Assembly: GCF_937873765.1 (NCBI RefSeq)
Contig: NZ_CALMZC010000001.1
Span: 1 to 64,000, forward strand
From: an uncultured Thiothrix sp.
Lineage (GTDB): Bacteria > Pseudomonadota > Gammaproteobacteria > Thiotrichales > Thiotrichaceae
Direction of reading: 5' to 3'
Length of the DNA stretch: 64,000 bases
Numbering within the stretch: the stretch's first letter is position 1; each line of letters begins with the position of its first letter. This document shows, piece by piece, positions 1 to 8,819 of the stretch. A model generated the notes under the pieces. It worked only from the letters and a program-made list of their open reading frames with translations. It was not told the DNA's origin and searched no databases. The translations under genes and the position numbers were made by a program.

Positions 1-144
1 TCGCTTAAGTTACTACCGCTTTAGTGGCTCTTCAACTCCTCTGGTGCATGACCTGAATTATTTACTTTTTTTGAATAAATAGTTGATTTCTATTTTGTAT
101 TTAATCCCCTTATCAAGAGGATAGATTATTTTTTGTATAAAAAT

Positions 145-160
145 TACTCTATTTAGAGTA
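145..160. promoter_or_regulatory. Near-palindrome upstream of the first gene
   Basis: Arms TACTCTA and TAGAGTA are separated by TT, giving a perfect 7-bp inverted repeat about 45 bp before the start at 206. It could be an operator or simply AT-rich promoter DNA. The rest of bases 1-205 is AT-rich, and I see no coding feature there. Confidence 0.3.
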
Positions 161-205
161 GTTTGATTGATGGTTTATTAATCAATTGAGCGAGGGGAGT
201 GTGCT

Positions 206-2173
206 ATGAAAAGCAGGAAGTTATTTTGTTTAACCGCATTATCAGCTTGTGTTTTATCTAGTTTTTCAGCTAAGGCCGAATTTGATTCGACAAGCATTCA
301 AAGTCTAACAGCTTGGGCATATAAAAGTGATATTTCACGTTTTGAACTACGCTTAAATTCTAAAATAAAAGAAAATCCCCAACTTATTCTTAATGGTAAA
401 GAAACTTTATTTCAGGATGATGGCAAAAATGGTGACACGAGGGCAGGGGATGGTATTTATTCTGCACTTGTGCCATTTAACCTTGGTCAAGTCTTAGCAG
501 ATCAAGTAACTGGTAGTGAGTCAGCGGCTGATTCATTAAAAGCAGTATTATCATTTCCACTATTCAAGAATCGTAGTGTTATTGAAGATAAGGAGCAGAT
601 TTCTAGTTTAGAAAGTACACTAAAAAATGAACGACTCCTAAAAGTTGCCAATACCCTAACGACGATGCAAGGTAGTTTGGGTAAAGTATCGAATGCTGAG
701 TTGGTAGCTAAATTGGGGGTTGATGCTAAAACTACGCCTCTTCTAGAGGTTCGCCCCCGATTTCAGATGGACACTATCGTTAATGTTTTAGGTGTGAATC
801 TCAATGCTTTTAATAAGAAAAAGCCAACATCTATTAATCCAAGCAGCTCTTTGATGATTACTGACCCGCAAGTAGTCGATGACTCTAAAAGAACTTTTGA
901 TGTGTGTACTGGTAAAGGCAATCCGGGTGGTATATGGACATTTGCCCATCTTATCAAGCAATTGGCACAAGGTACTAGCTTTACTCCAGAGGATTACGCT
1001 TTAATCTGGCTAAAAAATTGGTTGCAAACTTACAACCTAAATACTTTTGATGTTCCTGCTAGGCCTAACATGGAGCTATTCATTAAGTTTTGGAATCAGG
1101 CTTCTCTTGAGGGTAGTGGACAGGAGTTTGATATAGATTACTTCCCAGCTAGATTACTAGCTATTACTAATCGACCTGATTTGGGTGGAAATGGTGGAGG
1201 ATATGGTGGGAGCGGGAAACGTGGTGAGGCACGCTTTACTTTTGCGTTATTAGGTAATACTAAGGAAATAGGTCTTGGCTATAGTAGTGAAGAACGCGAC
1301 TGCGGTGCTATACCGTTTAATGTTATTTTTGAATATAACACTCCAACAAGTGACTGTCCTTCAGTACAGGCATGGCAAACACGCTGGAAAAAACTCGATC
1401 AATTTGTGCTGGGTTCACCTCAATATAATGCTGAGTTAGAGTCAATAACAACAGATTTTTCTAACTTTGGTTCTAACCCAAATCAGCACCCAAATCAGAG
1501 CTTGCTATCGCAGCTTCGTACTAATGAAAACGCTTTAGATTTGTCATTGTGGGAGTTAAGAGAGTTCGTATTGCTAAATAAAGCCGATGGTGTAATGAGT
1601 TTTGATGGCAGTTTGTTACCAGACACTGTTAAAAATACACCAGATGTCAGTTTTGATAACACATATCTTTTAGCAGACTTCGTGACTAATGCTTGGTCTG
1701 TACTAGGCAATCCTGACGAAGGTACAGTACCATTAAGTTATCAAGGCGTTTCTTTCAGGGGTGCAGCTTCGCCAGTTAGTATTACTCATTGGGAGTATCC
1801 CAACTCTTTAGCAGATCCTTCAATGAGACAAAAGTTTTCTTTAAATACCTGTAACGCTTGCCACACTGGCGAAACTTATACAAAGTTCGTACATATAGAA
1901 GCCCGTTTACCGGGTGGAGAGTCAGCTTTGTCAAGATTTTTGACAGGGAAAAATAATGTTACGACACTAAATGATCCTACAAATCCTTATATTCCTACTG
2001 CATTATTTCCAGTAAATGATCCAGCCGGTTCTACATTAATCTCTAAATTCAATGATCTTGCAGCTCGACAAGCTGCAATGAGTGATATTTTAAATACCTC
2101 TTGTAAGCTGAGGTCTTTAATTTCTGCCGATGTGCTGCCAATACGTGCAGTTAATTTCGATATGTCTCACTAA
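206..2173 (+). CDS. Secreted protein with choice-of-anchor-X-like N-terminus and one CXXCH motif
   Basis: The 655-residue product starts with a clear signal peptide (Lys/Arg start, hydrophobic core, cleavage near SAKA-E). The ATG at 206 follows a strong GAGGGGAG ribosome site. Residues about 40-100 hold a segment with DDGKNGDTRAGDGIY, typical of a small Ig-like secreted domain (choice-of-anchor X type). A glycine-rich stretch lies in the middle. C549-N-A-C-H553 is a canonical haem c attachment motif in a protein otherwise unlike small cytochromes. The product therefore probably acts in the periplasm or outside the cell, possibly as a c-type haem protein. No function is recognised. It stands alone, with a terminator-like hairpin downstream and the thiamine operon beyond. 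Confidence is high for the gene and low for any role. Confidence 0.9.
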   Translation: MKSRKLFCLTALSACVLSSFSAKAEFDSTSIQSLTAWAYKSDISRFELRLNSKIKENPQLILNGKETLFQDDGKNGDTRAGDGIYSALVPFNLGQVLADQVTGSESAADSLKAVLSFPLFKNRSVIEDKEQISSLESTLKNERLLKVANTLTTMQGSLGKVSNAELVAKLGVDAKTTPLLEVRPRFQMDTIVNVLGVNLNAFNKKKPTSINPSSSLMITDPQVVDDSKRTFDVCTGKGNPGGIWTFAHLIKQLAQGTSFTPEDYALIWLKNWLQTYNLNTFDVPARPNMELFIKFWNQASLEGSGQEFDIDYFPARLLAITNRPDLGGNGGGYGGSGKRGEARFTFALLGNTKEIGLGYSSEERDCGAIPFNVIFEYNTPTSDCPSVQAWQTRWKKLDQFVLGSPQYNAELESITTDFSNFGSNPNQHPNQSLLSQLRTNENALDLSLWELREFVLLNKADGVMSFDGSLLPDTVKNTPDVSFDNTYLLADFVTNAWSVLGNPDEGTVPLSYQGVSFRGAASPVSITHWEYPNSLADPSMRQKFSLNTCNACHTGETYTKFVHIEARLPGGESALSRFLTGKNNVTTLNDPTNPYIPTALFPVNDPAGSTLISKFNDLAARQAAMSDILNTSCKLRSLISADVLPIRAVNFDMSH

Positions 2174-2190
2174 ATATGATTTGACATTCT

Positions 2191-2218
2191 TGTAGCCCAT
2201 TCACTGTAATGGGCTACA
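2191..2218 (+). terminator. Hairpin after the first gene
   Basis: An 11-bp perfect stem (TGTAGCCCATT with AATGGGCTACA) and a 6-nt loop begin 18 bp after the stop codon. The following T-run is weak, so termination is likely but not certain. Confidence 0.6.
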
Positions 2219-2245
2219 TTGCTCTTACACTACTATATTGCTAAA

Positions 2246-2338
2246 CTCTTCCCACGCTCTCGGGGTGTCCTTCTGGACTGAGATGCTTATCAGCAAACCC
2301 GTAGAACCTGATCCGGCTCATACCGGCGTAGGGAAGAG
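2246..2338 (+). promoter_or_regulatory. TPP (THI-box) riboswitch
   Basis: Canonical thiamine-pyrophosphate aptamer elements occur in order: CGGGGTG, CTGAGATG, ACCC, GAACCTGATC and the closing GGCGTAGGGA. Outer strands CTCTTCCC (2246-2253) and GGGAAGAG (2331-2338) form a perfect 8-bp P1 stem. It lies 64 nt upstream of thiB, so it should reduce thiB/thiP expression when TPP is plentiful. Downstream, CCTTAGT (2375-2381) can pair with ACTAAAGG (2387-2394), which contains the thiB ribosome site. This suggests control at translation initiation. The aptamer call rests on sequence; the mechanism is inference. Confidence 0.96.
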
Positions 2339-2402
2339 AAATGTCTTCTAACAGATCCCCTGTGCCGTTGTGTTCCTTAGTAACTGACTAAAGGTACTCA
2401 AC

Positions 2403-3392
2403 ATGAAAAAGTCTTACTTGTTACCTCTTTTAACCCTGCTAAGCCTGAGTTCTGTTCAAGCGGCAGATAAACCTGTAATCACCGTTTACACCTATGATTC
2501 GTTGGTCGCTGAATGGGGTTCTGGGCCTAAGCTCGAAGCTGCCTTTGAAAAAACTTGTGGTTGTGATTTGAGGTTTGTTGCGGCTGAAGATGGTGTCAGT
2601 ATTCTGAACCGCTTGAAGGTAGAAGGCGATAAAGCCAAGGCCGATGTGATTTTGGGCATTGATAATGGTTTGATGGAGGAGGCACGGGCTACCAAGCTGA
2701 TTGCTGAGCATGGTCAAGTTTTAGAGAAATTATCAGCTAGCCTGAAATGGGAAGATAAAGATTTTCTGCCCTATGATTATGGCTATTTCGCCTTTATTTA
2801 TGACAGTAGCAAAATTGCTAAGCCGGTTAGTTCCTTAAAGGAACTAGTCGAATCCGATGCAAAACTTATCTATCAAGATCCACGCACAAGTACCCCCGGC
2901 CAAGGTTTGATGTTGTGGATGAAAGCGGTTTACGGTGAACAAACAGCATCGGCTTGGCAACAACTCGCTAAACATACGGTGACTGTGACCAAGGGTTGGT
3001 GGGAAGCCTACAGCATGTTTTTAGAAGGTGGTGCCGATTATGTGCTGAGCTATAACACTTCTCCGGCTTATCATATGATTTCGGATAAGAAAGAGCAGTA
3101 TAAAGCTGTGCTGTTTAGTGAAGGGCATGTGGCACAAGTCGAGCTGGCGGCGCTGCTCAAATCCAGCCAACACCCTGAGTTAGGCAAACAATTTTTGAGT
3201 TTCCTCATCTCTCCAGAAGCACAAGGCATTATTCCAGTGACGAATTGGATGCTGCCAGTGGTGGATGGTATTGAATTGCCACCTGTATTTAGCCAGTTGA
3301 TTCAGCCACAGCGAATTGGTTTTACCGCGACTGAAATTGCCGAACAACGCGCTGATTGGATCAAAGAGTGGCGCAGCGCAGCGTCCAAATAA
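2403..3392 (+). CDS. thiB: Thiamine ABC transporter substrate-binding protein
   Basis: The 329-residue periplasmic binding protein is of the ThiB/TbpA family and captures thiamine (and its phosphates in characterised relatives) for the ThiP-ThiQ importer. A signal peptide ends around SVQA (residue 20). The family pattern is clear: ITVYTYDSL near the mature N-terminus, a KADVILGIDN segment, PYDYGYFAF, and a conserved late tract containing NWMLPV. Length matches the family. The ATG at 2403 has AAAGG upstream, and that site sits in a small hairpin below the TPP riboswitch. The 3' end overlaps thiP, consistent with translational coupling in one operon. Confidence 0.95.
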   Translation: MKKSYLLPLLTLLSLSSVQAADKPVITVYTYDSLVAEWGSGPKLEAAFEKTCGCDLRFVAAEDGVSILNRLKVEGDKAKADVILGIDNGLMEEARATKLIAEHGQVLEKLSASLKWEDKDFLPYDYGYFAFIYDSSKIAKPVSSLKELVESDAKLIYQDPRTSTPGQGLMLWMKAVYGEQTASAWQQLAKHTVTVTKGWWEAYSMFLEGGADYVLSYNTSPAYHMISDKKEQYKAVLFSEGHVAQVELAALLKSSQHPELGKQFLSFLISPEAQGIIPVTNWMLPVVDGIELPPVFSQLIQPQRIGFTATEIAEQRADWIKEWRSAASK

Positions 3393-4924
3393 TTGGCTAC
3401 TTAGCGCTGAGTTTTCTGGTGCTAATCACTGCTTGGGCTTTCTATGGCCTAGGCAGTGTTGCTGAAAGACGCTTATCTTGGAGCGTTTTGGTGGACGCTT
3501 ATATCCATCAAATTCTGCTGTTCTCCCTTAAGCAAGCTGCTTTAAGTGCTACTCTCGCGGTCTTGTTAGCGTTACCCGTGGCACGCGCTTTGTATTATTT
3601 GCCCAATTTAGTGGGTAAACGCAGTTTCCTAGCTTTGTGCTTACTCTGTTTTGTCCTGCCTAGCTTGATTCTGGTTACTGGGTTAGTCGCACTGCTTGGC
3701 GGTTCTGGCTGGCTAACCCCTTATTTGGGAGAGTCTTGGAGTTTATATGGCTTGCAAGGTATTTTACTGGCACATTGTTTCTTAAATCTTCCATTTGCGA
3801 TTCGAGCTTTTTATCTGCAGTTGCAAGCCTTACCGGCTAGTTCTTGGTTATTAGCACGCCAATTAAAGTTCAATACTTGGCAGCAATGCTATCTCTTAGA
3901 GTGGCCGCAATTGCGTGGGCGTCTACTCACTGTTTGGGTGTTTATCTTTGTATTGTGCTTTAATAGCTTTGCAGTTATTTTATCCTTGGGGGGCGGGCCA
4001 CAAGCCACCACTTTGGAGGTCGCTATTTATCAGGCGCTTAAGTATGATTTTAATATCCCGGAAGCTTTGAGTTTAGCGTGGTTGCAATTATTGATTGCAG
4101 GTAGTTTTTATTTGCTGATAACCCGGTTTGGCTCTAGTGGATGGCTTTCAGCCGATACCGCAAAACCACAGTTCCTGCCGAAACCAAAACCTGTGCAGGC
4201 GGGTTTACATCGGCTCAGCTATTACTTAGCTTGGATAGTGCTAATAGCGCCGTTGCTAGCTCTGATTCCTAGCCTATTGCAGATCAATGCTGAACGCTTA
4301 AGCAAATTGACGCTCTTAAAGCCTTTATTGACCAGTTTAGGTTTAGGTTTAATAGCCGCCTGTTTAGCTGTCCTATTCGCCTTATTAGTACTCAGCCCGA
4401 TTCGTCAGGCACGTCAGCAACATCAGTGGCGCAGGCAATGGTTATTAGAGGGGCTTGCGAATCATCATTTATTAATGCCTGCTATGGTATTATCAGTTGG
4501 CTTATATGTTTGGTCACTAAAGCATCTAGATTTGGAAACTTGGGGGGGGGTATTTGTAATCTTAGTAAATACGCTGGTATTAGTCCCGTTTGCTACTCAG
4601 CAATTAAAACCACGCTTATTTCAATTTGATGATCAATATCAGCGCTTAACCCAACAATTAAAGCTGAATACCTTAGCTTATTGGCGTATTTTAATGCCTT
4701 GGTTAGCACGGGATTTACAGGCAGCTTTTGTCTTGTGCTTATTATTAGCCATGGGTGATGTTGCTATTTTCTCAATTTTTGCTAATGATGATTGGATGAG
4801 TTTGCCTTGGTTAATCTATAGCTATGCGGGTAGTTATCGGATTATAGAGGCTTCATTGGTATCTTTTTTATTCCTCTTAGTCTGTGCTTGTTTAGTGTTT
4901 TGGCTAGAAAAAATAAAAACTTAA
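3368..4924 (+). CDS. thiP: Thiamine ABC transporter permease
   Basis: About 518 residues form an inner-membrane permease with many hydrophobic helices and two tandem BPD-type halves, as in ThiP. Each half carries an EAA-like loop region (around the WPQLRGRL and MPWLARDL segments). It overlaps the end of thiB. The frame can open at TTG 3356, but GTG 3368, with GGA seven bases upstream, looks more plausible. A run of nine G (4542-4550) encodes part of a W-G-G-V stretch; slippage there would shift the frame late in the gene. It acts with ThiB and ThiQ in thiamine uptake. Confidence 0.93.
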   Translation: MAQRSVQIIGYLALSFLVLITAWAFYGLGSVAERRLSWSVLVDAYIHQILLFSLKQAALSATLAVLLALPVARALYYLPNLVGKRSFLALCLLCFVLPSLILVTGLVALLGGSGWLTPYLGESWSLYGLQGILLAHCFLNLPFAIRAFYLQLQALPASSWLLARQLKFNTWQQCYLLEWPQLRGRLLTVWVFIFVLCFNSFAVILSLGGGPQATTLEVAIYQALKYDFNIPEALSLAWLQLLIAGSFYLLITRFGSSGWLSADTAKPQFLPKPKPVQAGLHRLSYYLAWIVLIAPLLALIPSLLQINAERLSKLTLLKPLLTSLGLGLIAACLAVLFALLVLSPIRQARQQHQWRRQWLLEGLANHHLLMPAMVLSVGLYVWSLKHLDLETWGGVFVILVNTLVLVPFATQQLKPRLFQFDDQYQRLTQQLKLNTLAYWRILMPWLARDLQAAFVLCLLLAMGDVAIFSIFANDDWMSLPWLIYSYAGSYRIIEASLVSFLFLLVCACLVFWLEKIKT

Positions 4925-4996
4925 GAAAAGCTATGAACTCTTTTTTAGAGCCAGCGTCTATATTGTTAGTTTATAGTCAACAACAAGGTTAAAATA

Positions 4997-6973
4997 ATGC
5001 AGCGAATTTTCTTACTGATAGCTTGCTTGTTTCTCATGCCCTCCAGTTTATTTGCTCAAGCTTTAGGTGATAAGGACGGTTTATTAAAGCCTATTTCCTT
5101 TGAACAATTCGATCAACAACTCAGAGCAGAATTAAAGTCACGCATCCTTGTGAGTGACTATCGACCTATGCCCATGATTCAAGCTCCCTCGGTGATAGCT
5201 CAGGCTAGCCCAGGCTCTGGAGCAGCTCGAGCAAGGCCGAATATGAGAGCGCGAGCTTCTGCAGGTCAAGTATCTAGCACCAATCTACAGGAGCAGGGGG
5301 TTGATGAAGCTGATATGGTCAAAACTGATGGCCGTTATTTGTATGGTGCTAATCCACAAGGTGGTGGAATTCGAGTGTTTGATACGCAGGCAGTTTCGGG
5401 TTCAACGCTTAAACAAATTGCAACGCTTGGTATGCCAGTCAACTCACAATTACAGGGTTTATATCTAATTCCTAACAAAAAGCAACTGGTTGCAATTACT
5501 AGTTCATATCAGCCTCTGTACTCTGGGATCCACCGCCCTTATCGAGGTGGTGCTGGACAAACACAAGTGTTAATTTTTAGCACAAATAATGCTAGTAACC
5601 CACAGCTTATTCGCCAACTGAAAATAGAGGGTGGCTTTTTTCAAACGAGAAGAATCAATAATCGCCTCTATTTATTTTTAAACCATTATTTGGAAGGTTA
5701 TCCAAATACTTATAAAGGCATTGAAACTAAACAGCCTTTAACCGAGGCACAAAAAGAGTTTGAAAAGCAGAAAATTAGCACTGCTATTGATAGGTGGAGT
5801 ATTGTTGAGTTATTACCCCATTATTTTGAAAAGGATAGTAAAGAGGCAAAAATTTTATTTAAAAATAACTCACTTTACATGGTTAATGAAAAACCTGATA
5901 CTTTTTATCAGTTTAATTCACTTGTTAGCATAGATTTGGATAGCCCCAAGCAAGCACCTGAGGCTTTAGGTTATTTCGGCAATGTTGGCAATTTTTACAT
6001 GTCGGATAAGGCGGCTTACTTAGTTTCACCCTATGATCCCTTGGCGAAAGCCCCTATTAGCTCCATGCAAGGTAATGTTGTTCATAAATTTGCAGTCAGT
6101 GGTAAAAGCTTTAATTATCGTGGATCAGGTGCTTTCTTCGGAACGCTCAATTGGAACGAGCTGAGTAGTTTTCAATTTGATGAAGATCAACGCGGTAATC
6201 TACGTGTTGTGACTTACAATATGGCGCAAACCACTAAGCATCCTGATCCGATCACACGCTCGCCAGTGATCTTAACGGTCTTGGCTGAAGTGCCTAATGT
6301 CAAACAACTGGTAACCATCGGGCGCCTGCCGAATGCTAAATATCCACAAGCGATTGGTAAGCCCGGTGAGCGTTTATATGGGGCGCGCTTGTTTAATAAT
6401 TATGCTTATTTTGTCACTTTCCGGAATACTGATCCGCTCTATGTGGTGGATTTACGTGATCCACGTGATCCTAAAGTGACTGGCGAATTAGTGATACCGG
6501 GTTTTTCAGATTATCTCCATCCCGTGACATTAAACTTACTTTTAGGTGTAGGTAAAGCCGCCGATGCTCAGGCGGGTGGCGTTCAACAAGGCTGGAAGCT
6601 TTCGCTGTTTGATATTAGCAATCCCAATCGCCCCCAAGAAATTGACAAAGTGCAATTAGGTGGCCCCGGTTCTGATAGTCCCGCTAATCGTAATCATCAT
6701 GCTATTACTTCTTTAGCTATCAATAATAATACCCTTACCCGCGTCGCCTTGCCGGTTATGGTTTCTGATCTAAATACAGGGACAACTAAAAATGGCTTGC
6801 ATCGGTTCGAGGTGAATCATGCTCAGCGCAAACTGAAGCATTTGGGCGGGTTTTCAGTCAGTCCGACTAACGACTGGTACTGGGATGAAAATGATCGCAG
6901 CATTCTAATTGATAACAATGTTTACTATTTCCACAATGGCAACTTTTATGCAAGTGCTTGGGCCGCAAAGTAA
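4997..6973 (+). CDS. Secreted beta-propeller domain protein
   Basis: The 658-residue protein has an N-terminal signal peptide (cleavage near LFAQA) and resembles the Beta_propel family of secreted propeller proteins. Features seen include EQGVDEADMVKTDGRYLY, typical of that family, repeated 'name-LIST-of-blade' segments such as YVVDLRDPRDPKVTGEL, and a final LGGFSVSPTNDWYWDE tract. The role of the family is poorly known; it is extracytoplasmic and may bind a ligand or protein. It sits between thiP (72 bp upstream) and thiQ (3 bp downstream), splitting the usual thiBPQ order, so it is likely co-transcribed with thiQ. TATATT and TTTATAGT at about 4960-4975 could form its own promoter. A direct link to thiamine is inference. 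Confidence 0.88.
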   Translation: MQRIFLLIACLFLMPSSLFAQALGDKDGLLKPISFEQFDQQLRAELKSRILVSDYRPMPMIQAPSVIAQASPGSGAARARPNMRARASAGQVSSTNLQEQGVDEADMVKTDGRYLYGANPQGGGIRVFDTQAVSGSTLKQIATLGMPVNSQLQGLYLIPNKKQLVAITSSYQPLYSGIHRPYRGGAGQTQVLIFSTNNASNPQLIRQLKIEGGFFQTRRINNRLYLFLNHYLEGYPNTYKGIETKQPLTEAQKEFEKQKISTAIDRWSIVELLPHYFEKDSKEAKILFKNNSLYMVNEKPDTFYQFNSLVSIDLDSPKQAPEALGYFGNVGNFYMSDKAAYLVSPYDPLAKAPISSMQGNVVHKFAVSGKSFNYRGSGAFFGTLNWNELSSFQFDEDQRGNLRVVTYNMAQTTKHPDPITRSPVILTVLAEVPNVKQLVTIGRLPNAKYPQAIGKPGERLYGARLFNNYAYFVTFRNTDPLYVVDLRDPRDPKVTGELVIPGFSDYLHPVTLNLLLGVGKAADAQAGGVQQGWKLSLFDISNPNRPQEIDKVQLGGPGSDSPANRNHHAITSLAINNNTLTRVALPVMVSDLNTGTTKNGLHRFEVNHAQRKLKHLGGFSVSPTNDWYWDENDRSILIDNNVYYFHNGNFYASAWAAK

Positions 6974-6976
6974 TTC

Positions 6977-7585
6977 ATGTTGGTGATACAAAATCTATTA
7001 TTGCGCCGTGGCTCTTGGCAGCGGCGCTATGATTTACAAATAGAACCTAGTGCTATTGTGACTATTCAAGGTCGCAGCGGAGCAGGGAAGTCAGCCCTAC
7101 TAGCCGCGATTGCCGGTTTTGAGCCAGTAGCTGCAGGAGATATTCAATGGCAAGGGCAATCTTTGTTGCCTTTAGCTATTGAGCAACGCCCTGTCAGTAT
7201 GCTGTTTCAAGAACATAATTTATTTGAGCATTTGAGCGTCGCGCAGAATTTAAAACTGGGTTTAAACTTCAGTTCTCCGGCCGCTAGACAAACTGCCATT
7301 CAAGCGGCTGCAGAGTGTCTAGAAATCAGTACTTATTTAAGCAAAATGCCGAGTGAATTATCCGGTGGTCAACGTCAACGAGTTGCTTTACTACGCACTT
7401 TACTACGGCCAGAACCCTTGATTTTATTAGACGAACCCTTCGCTGAATTAGATGCTTATACCCGCGAATTAGCGGCTGTGTGGGTGAGGGAAACAGCTAA
7501 GGCTGCACACAAAACCGTATTATTAGTCACCCACCAAGATGAAGATGTTGAACGTTTATCTGACCAGAATCTTATTTTTGAGTAG
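6977..7585 (+). CDS. thiQ: Thiamine ABC transporter ATPase
   Basis: The 202-residue ATP-binding subunit carries Walker A GRSGAGKS (residues 32-39), the Q-loop region MLFQEHNLFEHL, the ABC signature LSGGQRQR, Walker B LILLDEP and an H-loop THQDED. It is slightly shorter than E. coli ThiQ at the C-terminus. It begins three bases after the beta-propeller gene, with GTAATTC upstream and no clear ribosome site, which suggests translational coupling. It would power ThiP. The 3' end overlaps the convergent flavoprotein gene by 14 bp. Confidence 0.93.
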   Translation: MLVIQNLLLRRGSWQRRYDLQIEPSAIVTIQGRSGAGKSALLAAIAGFEPVAAGDIQWQGQSLLPLAIEQRPVSMLFQEHNLFEHLSVAQNLKLGLNFSSPAARQTAIQAAAECLEISTYLSKMPSELSGGQRQRVALLRTLLRPEPLILLDEPFAELDAYTRELAAVWVRETAKAAHKTVLLVTHQDEDVERLSDQNLIFE

Positions 7586-8819
7586 CGGCTAAGTTCTGCA
7601 AATAACGCACAGCACCTAAACCCGCTTGCTTACCGGTTGCCAAACAAGCTGTGAGTAAATAGCCACCTGTAGGCGCTTCCCAATCGAGCATTTCACCCGC
7701 ACAGAATACACCCGGTAAGTCTTTCAGCATTAAATCGGGGGTAAGTGCTGAAAAATCTATTCCCCCTGCCGTGCTAATGGCTTCATCTAAGGGAGTCATC
7801 CCAATCACAGTAATGGGTAGATTTTTTAATAGTTGAGCCAGATAGTCTGCAGTAGGTGCTCGGGTTTTATCGAGCTTTTCAAAGATTAAAGCTGTTTTCA
7901 GGGTATCGAGTTTCAGTTGGCTTTTTAAAAAACTGCCGAGAGATTTTTTTGAAGAGCGTTTTTTTAAAACAGCCTCTAACTGAGTTTGAGTCTGATGCGG
8001 GCATAAATCTAAATAGAAACTGGCACAGCCGCGCTGTTCTAGGCAATCACGTAAGCGGGCGGCAAACGCATAAATCAGACTACCTTCAACACCTTGTTCG
8101 GTAACAATGAGTTCACCTTGACGAGTTTCGGTATGACCCGACAGATCAGTAAAGCTTAAGCTGACGGGTTTAAGCGGTAAACCAGCTAAGGGCTTTAGAT
8201 AAGCACTCCAAGCACAGAGAAAACCGTTATTTGCAGGTCGTAGGGGCTTAATGGCAATCTGTTGCTCAGCTAGCCAGTCTACCCAAGCACCATCGCTACC
8301 CAGCTTTTTCCAACTAGCGCCGCCTAACGCAAGAATGCTCACGGGATAGTGTTTAGTCATAACGCCCGCTGGAGTTTGCAAACGCCATTCCTGAGCGGCA
8401 TTCAGACCTAAACAGCAATGACGCGGATAAATAGTTAATCCCTGATGTTTTAAACGGCTCAACCAAGCGCGTAATAAGGGGGCGGCTTTCATTTCCTTGG
8501 GGAAAACTCGCCCTGAGCTACCAATAAAAGTCTCGATGCCTAGCTCAGTACACCATTGACGTAAAGCGTCTGTGCTAAAGGCTTGTAAATAAGGTGTAAG
8601 CTCAGCAGCACGTTCAGCATAACGGGTTATGAAGTTTGCGAAATTTTCAGAGTGGGTGAGGTTCAAGCCACCAATTCCAGCCAATAGGAATTTACGCCCC
8701 ACGGAGGGCATAGCGTCGTATAAATCAACCGCAAACCCTGCTTGCGTGAGTTGTTCTGCTGCCATTAGACCAGCAGGCCCCCCCCCAATCACAGCAGCAA
8801 GTATGGGTTGTTGATTCAT
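7572..8819 (-). CDS. TIGR03862-type flavoprotein (BaiN/RdsA-like NAD(P)/FAD oxidoreductase)
   Basis: About 415 residues. An FAD-binding Rossmann motif VIGGGPAGLMAAEQL lies at the N-terminus, followed by the family hallmark SVGRKFLLAGIGGLNLTHSE, then GSSGRVFPKEMKAAPLL, and a late GEMLDWEAPTGGYLL near the second FAD contact. The reaction of this family is not established. The ATG at 8819 is preferred over the upstream frame extension because it begins the Rossmann fold directly and overlaps the stop of the upstream hydrolase gene as ATGA. A nine-base C run on the + strand (8778-8786) encodes the triple glycine. The gene appears co-transcribed with the YheT-like gene. Confidence 0.9.
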   Translation of the reverse strand: MNQQPILAAVIGGGPAGLMAAEQLTQAGFAVDLYDAMPSVGRKFLLAGIGGLNLTHSENFANFITRYAERAAELTPYLQAFSTDALRQWCTELGIETFIGSSGRVFPKEMKAAPLLRAWLSRLKHQGLTIYPRHCCLGLNAAQEWRLQTPAGVMTKHYPVSILALGGASWKKLGSDGAWVDWLAEQQIAIKPLRPANNGFLCAWSAYLKPLAGLPLKPVSLSFTDLSGHTETRQGELIVTEQGVEGSLIYAFAARLRDCLEQRGCASFYLDLCPHQTQTQLEAVLKKRSSKKSLGSFLKSQLKLDTLKTALIFEKLDKTRAPTADYLAQLLKNLPITVIGMTPLDEAISTAGGIDFSALTPDLMLKDLPGVFCAGEMLDWEAPTGGYLLTACLATGKQAGLGAVRYLQNLAATQK

